Shown piece by piece: positions 1 to 6,449 of a stretch of 8,333 nucleotides of DNA. How positions within the stretch are numbered: position 1 is the first letter of the stretch; the number at the start of each line of letters is the position of its first letter. Below the pieces are notes generated by a model. That model made no database searches, was not told the origin of the DNA, and saw only the letters and a list, made by a program, of their open reading frames with translations. The position numbers and the translations under genes are program-made. The stretch spans positions 1 to 8,333 of the forward strand of contig JAEWHZ010000262.1 of NCBI GenBank assembly GCA_023387585.1, in the 5' to 3' direction. This stretch comes from Pseudomonadota bacterium (GTDB lineage: Bacteria > Pseudomonadota > Alphaproteobacteria > Rhizobiales > Devosiaceae).

Positions 1-415
1 GGAAGACCTCGGAATGCTCTTCCGCATGGACTTCGGTGGCGATCAGCTCGACATCGCCCGGCTCTTCGGCATCGAGCACCAGCGTGTCGCCGGTCTCGGC
101 CGGAACCTCTTCGGCGGGCGCCTCGGCCTCGGGCGCCGCCATCATCGGCGGCGCTTCGACCACCGGTTCGTCCACGGGCGCCTCGGGTTCCGGCGCCGCC
201 TCGACTGGCGTCTGTTCGACGGCGGGCGTCTCGACGTCGGGTGTCTGGGCCGCGGGCGTATCGGGAGCCGGCTCGGGCAGAACCTCGACGGCGGGCGCCT
301 GCGCCTCTGTTTCCAGCGCGTTCTGCGGCGCGGCCGGCGCCGGCGTCGCCGGTGCGGGCGATGCCGGAGCAGGGGTCTGGGCTGGTGCTTCTTGGGCTTG
401 CGCCAGGGTTACCAT
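1..415 (-). CDS. atpF2: F0F1 ATP synthase subunit b' (N-terminal part, gene runs off the left edge)
   Basis: Subunit b' forms, with b, the peripheral stalk that holds the F1 head against the membrane a/c rotor. Only the first 138 codons are in the window, open to the edge with no stop. The start is ATG at 415, following an in-frame TAG at 428-430; a weak AGGA lies 10 nt upstream. The protein begins MVTLAQAQ, resembling the usual alphaproteobacterial b' start, and the last visible residues (HAEEHSEVF) resemble the segment just before the conserved FPPFD and the single membrane helix. Between them lies an unusually long Ala/Pro/Glu/Val-rich stretch with about 30 acidic residues and no Lys or Arg. 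Identity rests mainly on operon position after atpE and on the family order atpI-atpB-atpE-b'-b; rhizobial databases also call this gene atpG. The diagnostic helix and coiled coil are outside the window, so b versus b' is inferred from order. Confidence 0.8.
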   Translation of the reverse strand, partial: MVTLAQAQEAPAQTPAPASPAPATPAPAAPQNALETEAQAPAVEVLPEPAPDTPAAQTPDVETPAVEQTPVEAAPEPEAPVDEPVVEAPPMMAAPEAEAPAEEVPAETGDTLVLDAEEPGDVELIATEVHAEEHSEVF

Positions 416-460
416 GGCAATGGGGTCCTATTGCTCAGGCCAACCGGATGAGACCGGACG

Positions 461-498
461 AAAACCACGGCAGCCGGGCTGTGTGCGCCCGGCTGCCG
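461..498 (-). terminator. Hairpin with short U run between atpE and the b' gene (attenuator or partial terminator)
   Basis: On the minus strand CGGCAGCCGGGC and GCCCGGCTGCCG form a perfect 12-bp stem (498-487 with 479-468) around a 7-nt loop, followed by TGGTTTTC. It lies 22 nt after the atpE stop and about 50 nt before the b' start. The stem is very strong but the U run is only four long and starts three bases after the stem, so termination is probably incomplete. A partial terminator or 3'-end stabiliser would give more c-subunit mRNA than b' mRNA, which fits the subunit stoichiometry; that role is inference. Confidence 0.55.
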
Positions 499-520
499 CG
501 AATCTTGCAAAAGCCGTCGA

Positions 521-748
521 TCAGGCGACGAAGAGCAGGATCAGGGCAACCAGGAACGAGAAGATGCCCAGGGCCTCGGTCACGGCGAAGCCGAAGATCA
601 GATTGCCGACCTGGCTGGGGGCGGCGGCCGGGTTGCGCAGCGCGCCCGACAGGAAGTTCGAGAAGATGCTCGACACGCCCAGGGCGGCGCCCGCCATGCC
701 GAGGGTTGCAATACCGGCGCCGATGTACTTCGCGGCTTCAGCTTCCAT
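521..748 (-). CDS. atpE: F0F1 ATP synthase subunit c
   Basis: A 75-residue hairpin proteolipid; many copies form the rotating c-ring in the inner membrane, each carrying protons on one carboxylate. It starts MEAEAAKYIGAG, has a Gly/Ala-rich first helix (about 9-34), the polar loop R38-N39-P40 that contacts the F1 central stalk, and a second helix (about 47-74) with the proton-carrying Glu58 in the context FAVTEALGIF. Length and layout match alphaproteobacterial c subunits. A good SD (AAAGGA, 757-762) stands 8 nt before the ATG. It is third in the atpI-atpB-atpE-b' operon, 63 nt after atpB. Compared with the rhizobial sequence I remember, residues 26 and 30 are Ser where Gly is usual, in the face that packs neighbouring helices. 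Confidence 0.97.
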   Translation of the reverse strand: MEAEAAKYIGAGIATLGMAGAALGVSSIFSNFLSGALRNPAAAPSQVGNLIFGFAVTEALGIFSFLVALILLFVA

Positions 749-811
749 TGTAGTCGTCCTTTCGACAAAGTTCAGTTGCCGGCGGTTTTGCCGGGGAGGG
801 GGCTCAACGGG

Positions 812-1588
812 TTAGTGGGACGGATGGACCGCATCGTTGAGATACATCGATGTCAGCACGGCAAACACATAGGCCTGCACGACGGACACGAGCAGTTCGA
901 GGGCGGTGATCGCCACCCCCATGACGAGGGGCAGCACGGCGCCGAGCCAGCCCAGCGCGCCCAGCGCGCCGAGCGAGACCACGAAGCCGGTGAAAACCTT
1001 GAGCGTGATGTGTCCGGCCAGAATGTTGCCGAACAGACGCACCGACAGGCTGATGGGGCGCGACAGGAACGAGACGATCTCGATCGGGATGACGATCGGC
1101 AGCACATAGCCCGGCACGCCCGAGGGGGCGAAGAGCTTGAAGAAGCCGAGCCCGTGGCGCACCAGCCCATAGATGGTGACCGCCAGGATCACCGTCATCG
1201 CCAGAGCGAAGGTGACGATGATGTGGCTGGTATAGGTGAAGAAATAGGGGAACATGCCGATGAGGTTCCCCACCAGCACGAACATGAACAGCGAGAACAC
1301 GAAGGGGAAGAACTTCATGCCTTCCGTGCCGGCCGAGCTTCGCAACATGTTGGCTATGAATTCGTAGAGCAGCTCCGAGGTGAGCTGCAGCCGGCCGGGC
1401 ACGAGCTGCTTGCTTCTGCCGGCGATGAGCAGGAAGCCTACGGTCAACACCACCGAGACCACCATGAACAGGGCGGAATTGGTGAAGGAGAAGGTGATTC
1501 CGCTATCGGCCGTGCCGTCGCCACCGACCGTGAAAAGGTCGAAATAGTCGTAGATGACGAATTGGTGGATCGGGTCGGTACCGGCCAA
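812..1588 (-). CDS. atpB: F0F1 ATP synthase subunit a
   Basis: The stator subunit that provides the two proton half-channels beside the c-ring in the inner membrane. The 258-residue protein has the family hallmarks: start (M)AGTDPIHQF, the GNLIGMFPYFFT helix (107-118), and the signature RPISLSVRLFGNILAGH (177-193) with the essential arginine R184, equivalent to E. coli R210. The last helices carry polar half-channel residues E231 and Q238 in ALELLVSVVQAYVF. Five to six hydrophobic segments are visible (roughly 38-57, 93-117, 122-143, 160-176, 200-225 and 228-250). The start is TTG at 1588: an in-frame TGA lies two codons upstream, and GAGGGG (1597-1602) is 8 nt before the TTG. The gap to atpI is 35 nt and to atpE 63 nt, so it is co-transcribed with both. 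Confidence 0.97.
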   Translation of the reverse strand: MAGTDPIHQFVIYDYFDLFTVGGDGTADSGITFSFTNSALFMVVSVVLTVGFLLIAGRSKQLVPGRLQLTSELLYEFIANMLRSSAGTEGMKFFPFVFSLFMFVLVGNLIGMFPYFFTYTSHIIVTFALAMTVILAVTIYGLVRHGLGFFKLFAPSGVPGYVLPIVIPIEIVSFLSRPISLSVRLFGNILAGHITLKVFTGFVVSLGALGALGWLGAVLPLVMGVAITALELLVSVVQAYVFAVLTSMYLNDAVHPSH

Positions 1589-1596
1589 GTCTCAAG

Positions 1597-1602
1597 CCCC
1601 TC
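1597..1602 (-). promoter_or_regulatory. Shine-Dalgarno site that fixes the TTG start of atpB
   Basis: GAGGGG on the minus strand, 8 nt before TTG at 1588. With the in-frame stop at 1592-1594 it leaves TTG as the only start that keeps the conserved DPIHQF N-terminus. Confidence 0.8.
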
Positions 1603-1623
1603 GATGGCTTTGCATCATTTGCG

Positions 1624-2007
1624 CTACTCGTTTTCCGCGTCGCGCCCGGCTGTGGCCGGAGGCGGCGGGGAAGACGCTGCGGCATTCATCTCTGCCACCG
1701 CGCGGATGACATTGCGAATTCCTGCGGCGAAGCCCACCATGAACAGGATGAGCATGCCCCACGGGCTGGTATTCAGACCCAGGTCGACGAGGTAGCCCAA
1801 CCCCGCACCGACCAGGATGCCGGCGACGAATTCCGAGCCGATGCGCAAACCGCGCCCCAGGCCCGACGTCCCCGCATCCCCGTCCCCAGGCGCCCGATCG
1901 GCATCCTGGACCCGGCTCTGCCTCGCCCGCGCGATCCGCTGGGCAAGCCCCTCGGTCGCGCCCGAAGCCCCATCCGGCCCGTCTGCCTTTGGAGGCGGCT
2001 TAGACAC
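1624..2007 (-). CDS. atpI: AtpI, F0 assembly protein (AtpI/AtpZ family)
   Basis: A small membrane protein encoded first in many atp operons, thought to help assembly of the c-ring and, in some species, to take part in Mg2+ transport. The 127-residue protein has a hydrophilic, Gly/Asp/Arg-rich N-terminus (1-52), then GLRIGSEFVAGILVGAGLGY beginning a first membrane helix (about 57-76), a short loop NTSPWG (79-84), a second helix (about 84-97) ending in GFAAGIRNV, and a polar Pro/Ala-rich tail. The GSEF...G..GY...SPW layout is typical of alphaproteobacterial AtpI. I chose GTG at 2007 because GGGAGG (2015-2020) is 7 nt upstream; an in-frame TTG at 2013 is only 1 nt from that site. It is the first gene after the promoter at 2067-2095. 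The N-terminal 50 residues are low complexity and little conserved. Confidence 0.9.
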   Translation of the reverse strand: MSKPPPKADGPDGASGATEGLAQRIARARQSRVQDADRAPGDGDAGTSGLGRGLRIGSEFVAGILVGAGLGYLVDLGLNTSPWGMLILFMVGFAAGIRNVIRAVAEMNAAASSPPPPATAGRDAENE

Positions 2008-2014
2008 GACCAAG

Positions 2015-2020
2015 CCTCCC
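2015..2020 (-). promoter_or_regulatory. Shine-Dalgarno site that decides the GTG start of atpI
   Basis: GGGAGG on the minus strand lies 7 nt before GTG at 2007 and only 1 nt before the alternative TTG at 2013, so GTG is favoured. A second SD-like AAGGAG (2048-2053) further up the leader precedes an in-frame ATT and is probably not used. Confidence 0.7.
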
Positions 2021-2066
2021 TGTCCGGCAAACCCGCCAATCCGGGCGCTCCTTGCAAGTCGGGCGC

Positions 2067-2095
2067 AACATAGTGGCGCGCTTTTGGGGTGTCAA
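2067..2095 (-). promoter_or_regulatory. Sigma-70-type promoter of the atpI-atpB-atpE-b' operon
   Basis: The minus strand has a perfect -35 TTGACA (2095-2090), a 17-nt spacer and -10 TATGTT (2072-2067). Transcription should start near 2060, giving a leader of about 50 nt to the atpI start. The site lies in the 170-base gap between the smc stop and atpI and is the best promoter match in the window. Confidence 0.75.
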
Positions 2096-2116
2096 GCAAG
2101 CTCTCTATATATCAAG

Positions 2117-2127
2117 TGTTTGAAACA
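2117..2127. promoter_or_regulatory. Small dyad upstream of the atp promoter (candidate operator)
   Basis: TGTTTGAAACA is a perfect 11-nt dyad, TGTTT / AAACA around one centre base, in an AT-rich patch (about 2104-2137) that contrasts with the GC-rich surroundings. Its centre (2122) is roughly 62 nt upstream of the predicted transcription start, a spacing typical of activator sites. The protein that would bind it is unknown; a short dyad may also occur by chance. Confidence 0.25.
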
Positions 2128-2177
2128 TAATGCATTTTCGCAGCAATAGCCGCCTGCGGCATGCTGTCCGCTCCCGC

Positions 2178-5100
2178 CTACACCGCCTCGCGGAAGGATT
2201 CCGCCGTCGTCAGGTCGACGGACACCAGCTGGCTGACGCCGCGCTCGGCCTGGGTGACGCCGAACAGGCGGTCGACGCGGCTCATGGTGATGGGGTTGTG
2301 GGTGACGACGAGAAAGCGCGTGTCGGTGCGCCGGCGCATGTCGTCGAGCAGGTTGCAGAAGCGCTCGACATTGGCATCGTCGAGCGGGGCGTCGACCTCG
2401 TCGAGCACGCAGATCGGGGCGGGGTTGGTGAGGAACACCGCGAAGATCAGGCTCAGCGCCGTCAGCGCCTGCTCGCCGCCGGACAGCAAGGTCATGGTCT
2501 GCGGCTTCTTGCCGGGCGGATGGGCGATGATCTCGAGCCCGGCTTCGAGCGGATCGTCGCTTTCGACGAAGGTCAGCTCGGCCGTGCCGCCGCCGAACAG
2601 CGTGGTGAACAGCGTCGAGAAATGCGCGTTGACGGCGGCGAAGGCCTCGGTGAGGCGGGCGCGGCCCTCGCGGTTCAGCGCCTGGATGCCCTGGCGCAAT
2701 TTGGCGATGGCTTCGATCAGGTCGTCGCGGTCGCGCACCATGGTGTCGAGCCGCTGCTGGGCCTGCTCGGCCTCGGTCTCGGCGCTGAGATTGACCCCGC
2801 CCAGCCGCTCGCGCTCGGCTTTCAGCCGGTCGAGCTTCTGCGCCACGCCCTGTTCGGGCGGCAGGGCCTCGTGCGGCTTGAGGCCGGCGGCTTCGAGGGT
2901 TCGCGAGGCGGCGATGCCGAGGCTTTCCCCGATCTGCGTCTCGATCTGCTGGCGCTGGACGATGCTGCCGCGCAGCCGTTCCTCGATGCGGCCGAGATCG
3001 ACGCGCACGGCGGCCACCGCTTCCACCGCCTGGCGCAGGATGGTTGCGGCCTCGCGCTGCACGGTGCCGGCGACGGAAACCGAATCCGTCGCCGCCTTGT
3101 GGGCGATCTTCGCCTCCTCGATCCGCGCATCGAGCGCGGCCTGACGCTCGGCCAGCCCGTCGCTGTCGTCGGGCAGGGCGGCGAGGGCCTGTTCGATCTC
3201 GGCGCGGCGCGTGGCCAGAATCTCCGTCTGGGCGCGGGCGCCGTCGCGGCGGCGCTGCCACGAGGCGGTGTCGCGCTCGATCTGCGCCAGACGATCGGCG
3301 CTGAGGCGCAGCGCCGCATCGAGCGCCGACAGGCGTGACCGGGCCGCCTCGAGCGCCTGCCGGCGCTGGGCCAGAACCTGCCGGGCGGTTTCCGATTCGG
3401 CCCGGGCGGATGTCTCTTCGGTGTCGTCGACAAGGCCGGCCTCGGCCTCGGCGACGGCCGACAGCGCCTCCTTGTGCTCGTCGGCGAGGCGCTGGGCGCC
3501 GGCATCGAGCGTCGCCTTGCGGGTTTCGAGCTCGCCCAGCGCGCGGCGGGCGCGCTCGAGTGCGGCCTGCGCCTGGGCGGCGGCCTGCTGCGCACTGCGC
3601 CAGTCTTCGCGCGCCTGGCGGTCGGCGGCGCGGGCGGAATCGAGCGCTTCGGTGAGGGTTGCGATGTCGCGTCTGGCGGCATTGCGCTCGGCGCGCAGCC
3701 GGGCGATCTCGGCATCGGCCTCGGCCAGCCGGTTGCGCTGCGCCAGCCTTATCGCGGCGGCGCTCGGCGCCTCGGCGGCCGAGACGAACCCATCCCAGCG
3801 CCACAGATCGCCTTCGAGCGTCACCAGCCGCTGGCCGGGTTTCAGCGCCGCCACCAGTTCGTTGCCGATGGATTTGTCGATCAGCCCGATCTGGTCGAGC
3901 CGGCGCTTAAGCGGGGCGCTGCCCGCGACGTGGCGCGACAGCGGCTCGGCGCCCTGCGGCAGCGGCGGATCGTCGGAGCCGTCGAGCGGCGCCGACCAGT
4001 GCACCGGCGCCCCGGCATCGGACGAGGCTTCGAGATCGTCGCCGAGCGCCGCGCCCAGCGCGGTCTCGTAGCCCGGCGCCACCACCAGCTCGTCGGCCAC
4101 GGCCGGCCATAGCGAGGTGCCGGCCTGCAACAGCTTTGCCAACGTCGCCGCCTCGGCCTCGAGCCCGGCAAGGCGTGCCTCGATATCCTGCAAACGCGGG
4201 CGCTCGGCATCGAGCGCGGCCTGCGCAATGCCCAAGTGTTGCTCGGCGGCGAGCGAAGCCGCTTCCGAGCCGGCAAGGCTTTCCTGCGCCGCGCCAAGCT
4301 CGGCCTGCCGGGCCTGCACCTGCGTGTCGGCGGCGAGCTCGGCTTCGACACGGGCCATCTGCGCGCGGATTTCGGCGCTGCGCGCTTCGATGCGCCGCAA
4401 GCGCTCGGCAGCGTCGTCATGGGCGCGCCGGCTGGCCTGGCGCCGGGCGGACAGGCCGGCCAGCGTTTCCGTCGCCTTCTGCAACGCCGCTTCGGCGGCT
4501 TCGGCCTCCGTGCGGCGCGCCTCGGCCTCGGTTTCGGCCGCGTCGCGCCCGGCCTGCCCGGCCTCGCCCTCCTGCGCGAGGCGCACGGCCTCGCCGGCGA
4601 GTTGCGAAAGCACCTCCTCGGCCTCCTGCGCCAGTTGCGCCTCGCGGGCGATGTTCTGCTCGATCTGCCCCAGATGCGCCTGCTGCTCGGCGCGGCGCTG
4701 CTCGGTGCGGCGCGCATCTTCCACCAGCTGCTCGGCGGCGATCTGCAACCGTTGCAGCGCCGCGCCGGCCGCGGCTTCCTCCATGCGCAGCGGCGCCACC
4801 TTCGCCTCGGCCGCCTCGGCGCGCTTCGTCGCCTCGTGCTCTTCATGCGTGGCTTCGGCGAGCTGGCGGATCAGCCGCGCCTGCTCGGCCTCCGCCTCCT
4901 TCTCGGCGACGCGGGTGCCGACCCAGCGGATGTGGAACAGCAGGGCCTCGGCGCGGCGGATCTCGCCCGACAGCGAGCGATAGCGCGAGGCGAGCCGCGC
5001 CTGGCGCTTCAGGGTTTCGAGCTGGCTTTCCACCTGCGCGACGATGTCGTCGACGCGATCGAGATTGGTTTCCGCGGCCCGCAGGCGCAGTTCGGCCTCG

Positions 5101-5633
5101 TGCCGGCGCGAATGCAGCCCCGAAATCCCCGCCGCCTCTTCGAGCAGGGCGCGGCGCTGGGTCGGCTTGGCGGCGATCAGCTCGCCGATCTGCCCCTGGC
5201 GCACCAGTGCCGGCGAATGCGCCCCGGTCGAGGCGTCGGCGAACAGCAGCTGCACGTCGCGCGCCCGCACCTCCTTGCCGTTGACGCGATAGACCGAGCC
5301 TGATTCGCGCTCGATGCGGCGCGTGACTTCGAGCGTGTCGGAATGGTTGAGCGCCGCCGGCGCCGTGCGCGCCGAATTGTCGAGCACCAGCGTGACCTCG
5401 GCGCTGTTGCGCCCCGGCCGCCCATGCGAGCCGGAAAAGATCACCTCGTCCATGCCCGAGGCGCGCATGGCCTTGTACGAGCTTTCGCCCATCACCCAGC
5501 GCATGGCCTCGACGAGATTGGATTTCCCGCACCCGTTCGGCCCGACGACGCCAGTCAGGCCGGGCTCCATGACGAGATCGGTGGCATCGCAGAACGACTT
5601 GAAGCCGACGAGCTTGAGGCGGGTGAACTTCAT
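2178..5633 (-). CDS. smc: Chromosome segregation ATPase SMC
   Basis: The SMC homodimer, with ScpA and ScpB, entraps and organises DNA loops from the origin region. The 1151-residue protein is complete and of normal length. The N-terminal head has MKFTRLKLVGFKSF, Walker A GPNGCGKS (31-38), the Q-loop region RQGQIGEL (145-152) and EEAAGI (165-170). Two long Ala/Glu/Arg-rich coiled-coil arms (about 172-500 and 626-1000) flank a hinge (about 505-625) that contains GYETALGAAL and EGDLWRWDGF. The C-terminal head has signature LSGGEQ (1050-1055), Walker B with D1078 and E1079 (VLDEVDAPLD), and the switch His1112 in VVTHNP. I chose ATG 5633 because the family begins MKFTRL; an in-frame ATG at 5672 lies in the loop of a hairpin. 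No clear SD precedes 5633. It lies 78 nt after the dsbA-like gene, in the same direction. Confidence 0.97.
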   Translation of the reverse strand: MKFTRLKLVGFKSFCDATDLVMEPGLTGVVGPNGCGKSNLVEAMRWVMGESSYKAMRASGMDEVIFSGSHGRPGRNSAEVTLVLDNSARTAPAALNHSDTLEVTRRIERESGSVYRVNGKEVRARDVQLLFADASTGAHSPALVRQGQIGELIAAKPTQRRALLEEAAGISGLHSRRHEAELRLRAAETNLDRVDDIVAQVESQLETLKRQARLASRYRSLSGEIRRAEALLFHIRWVGTRVAEKEAEAEQARLIRQLAEATHEEHEATKRAEAAEAKVAPLRMEEAAAGAALQRLQIAAEQLVEDARRTEQRRAEQQAHLGQIEQNIAREAQLAQEAEEVLSQLAGEAVRLAQEGEAGQAGRDAAETEAEARRTEAEAAEAALQKATETLAGLSARRQASRRAHDDAAERLRRIEARSAEIRAQMARVEAELAADTQVQARQAELGAAQESLAGSEAASLAAEQHLGIAQAALDAERPRLQDIEARLAGLEAEAATLAKLLQAGTSLWPAVADELVVAPGYETALGAALGDDLEASSDAGAPVHWSAPLDGSDDPPLPQGAEPLSRHVAGSAPLKRRLDQIGLIDKSIGNELVAALKPGQRLVTLEGDLWRWDGFVSAAEAPSAAAIRLAQRNRLAEADAEIARLRAERNAARRDIATLTEALDSARAADRQAREDWRSAQQAAAQAQAALERARRALGELETRKATLDAGAQRLADEHKEALSAVAEAEAGLVDDTEETSARAESETARQVLAQRRQALEAARSRLSALDAALRLSADRLAQIERDTASWQRRRDGARAQTEILATRRAEIEQALAALPDDSDGLAERQAALDARIEEAKIAHKAATDSVSVAGTVQREAATILRQAVEAVAAVRVDLGRIEERLRGSIVQRQQIETQIGESLGIAASRTLEAAGLKPHEALPPEQGVAQKLDRLKAERERLGGVNLSAETEAEQAQQRLDTMVRDRDDLIEAIAKLRQGIQALNREGRARLTEAFAAVNAHFSTLFTTLFGGGTAELTFVESDDPLEAGLEIIAHPPGKKPQTMTLLSGGEQALTALSLIFAVFLTNPAPICVLDEVDAPLDDANVERFCNLLDDMRRRTDTRFLVVTHNPITMSRVDRLFGVTQAERGVSQLVSVDLTTAESFREAV

Positions 5634-5658
5634 GTTCGGGACGACCGGACAAACGACA

Positions 5659-5682
5659 GCGCCCCGGACCATGCCGGGGCGC
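5659..5682 (-). terminator. Hairpin between the dsbA-like gene and smc
   Basis: GCGCCCCGG and CCGGGGCGC form a 9-bp perfect stem (5682-5674 with 5667-5659) around the 6-nt loop CATGGT, 29 nt after the dsbA-like stop and about 25 nt before the smc start. The bases after it (TGTCGTTTGTCC) contain only a broken U run, so it is at best a weak terminator; it could instead attenuate or stabilise a shared dsbA-smc mRNA. Confidence 0.4.
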
Positions 5683-5711
5683 GAGCAGAAAGGACGGCGC
5701 GGGGGGCCGGG

Positions 5712-6359
5712 TTATGCAAGCAGGGGATCGATCTCCGCTGCCAGTTGTTCAAACGTCTTGCCTCCGCTCAGCGTCTTGCCGTTGATGTAGAAGGTCGGCG
5801 TGCCGGTGAGCCCGAATTCGTTCAGCGCCTGCTCGCGCACCGCTTCCATGGCGGCGAACAGCTCCTGATTCGTCAAGGCGGCGTCGAAGGTTTCCTGGGT
5901 AAAGCCCAGCTCGGTGGCGATGTCGAAGATGGCGTCGCGCGGCGTCTGCGAGGTGGCCCACACCTGCTGGGTGCGCATATAGGTGTCGATCACGTTGTGA
6001 TAATTGGTCGGGCCCGCCGCCTCGGCCAGCATGAACACCGCCGCGTCGAGCACGTTGCGCACGAAAGGCCGCGTGATGAAGCGCATGCTGCCGGCGTCGA
6101 TGTAGTTTTCCTTGATCTGCGGATAGATCTGCACATGGAAGGCTGCGCAGTGCGGGCAGGTGGGCGAGGCGTATTCGATGAAGGTGACGGGCGCGTCCTC
6201 CTCGCCCAGCGGATGGTCCACCAGCCCGCCGGCCGGGTTCAGCAGCCGGGCCTCGTCGATCACGTCGCCTTCGGCGCCAAGCGCGGGAACGGCGCCGGCG
6301 AAACCGGCGGCGGCGGCAGAAGCTCCGAGGATGAGCGTGTCTCGGCGATTGAATTTCAC
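5712..6359 (-). CDS. Exported DsbA-family thiol:disulfide oxidoreductase
   Basis: A periplasmic thioredoxin-fold protein that should oxidise or isomerise cysteines of exported proteins. Of 215 residues, the first 29 look like an export signal: KFNRRDTLILG then an Ala/Gly-rich hydrophobic core ending PALGA. The twin arginines (5-6) just before the core suggest the Tat route. The mature part has the active site CPHC (68-71) after FIEYASPT, a helical insert (about 100-170), and the cis-proline T187-P188 in TGTPTFYINGK, all typical of the DsbA/Thioredoxin_4 family. The start is GTG at 6359 with CGGAG (6368-6372) 8 nt upstream; the longer reading from 6437 would bury the signal peptide 26 residues in. 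It lies between dciA (90-nt gap) and smc, an arrangement common in Hyphomicrobiales. Its substrates are not indicated, and no DsbB partner is in the window. Confidence 0.9.
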   Translation of the reverse strand: MKFNRRDTLILGASAAAAGFAGAVPALGAEGDVIDEARLLNPAGGLVDHPLGEEDAPVTFIEYASPTCPHCAAFHVQIYPQIKENYIDAGSMRFITRPFVRNVLDAAVFMLAEAAGPTNYHNVIDTYMRTQQVWATSQTPRDAIFDIATELGFTQETFDAALTNQELFAAMEAVREQALNEFGLTGTPTFYINGKTLSGGKTFEQLAAEIDPLLA

Positions 6360-6367
6360 GACGCGAA

Positions 6368-6372
6368 CTCCG
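6368..6372 (-). promoter_or_regulatory. Shine-Dalgarno site that fixes the GTG start of the dsbA-like gene
   Basis: CGGAG on the minus strand stands 8 nt before GTG at 6359, so translation begins right at the export signal rather than at the upstream ATG (6437). Confidence 0.75.
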
Positions 6373-6449
6373 TTGATCTTGGCGAGCGCGACACTACACG
6401 GGCCGATCAGGGCCGCAAGTGGGCGTCCGGATAACACTGTGGTGAAGGA

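Noticed and set aside
14..815. Plus-strand open frames at 14-451, 36-815 and 241-753
   Set aside because: They are antisense shadows of the b' gene and atpE. Their products are Gly/Ala/Ser/Arg-rich low complexity and resemble no family.
776..1795. A 339-codon plus-strand frame over atpB and atpI
   Set aside because: It is a His/Glu/Asp-rich antisense shadow; the opposite strand has unmistakable subunit a motifs including R184.
2142..2165. Imperfect inverted repeat just after smc as its terminator
   Set aside because: The core stem is only 4-5 bp, the outer arms do not align cleanly, and no U run follows on the minus strand. I see no convincing smc terminator.
2092..3804. A 570-codon minus-strand frame and several long plus-strand frames over smc
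   Set aside because: High GC keeps stop codons rare; the products are Arg/Pro/Ala-rich without motifs, while the smc frame carries Walker A, signature and Walker B.
5634..5672. An upstream ATG (5672) giving smc 13 extra residues
   Set aside because: It lies in a hairpin loop, lacks an SD, and the family begins at MKFTRL.
6385..6412. Possible promoter (TTGCGG, 16 nt, TAGTGT) between dciA and the dsbA-like gene
   Set aside because: Both boxes are poor matches, and such pairs are common by chance.
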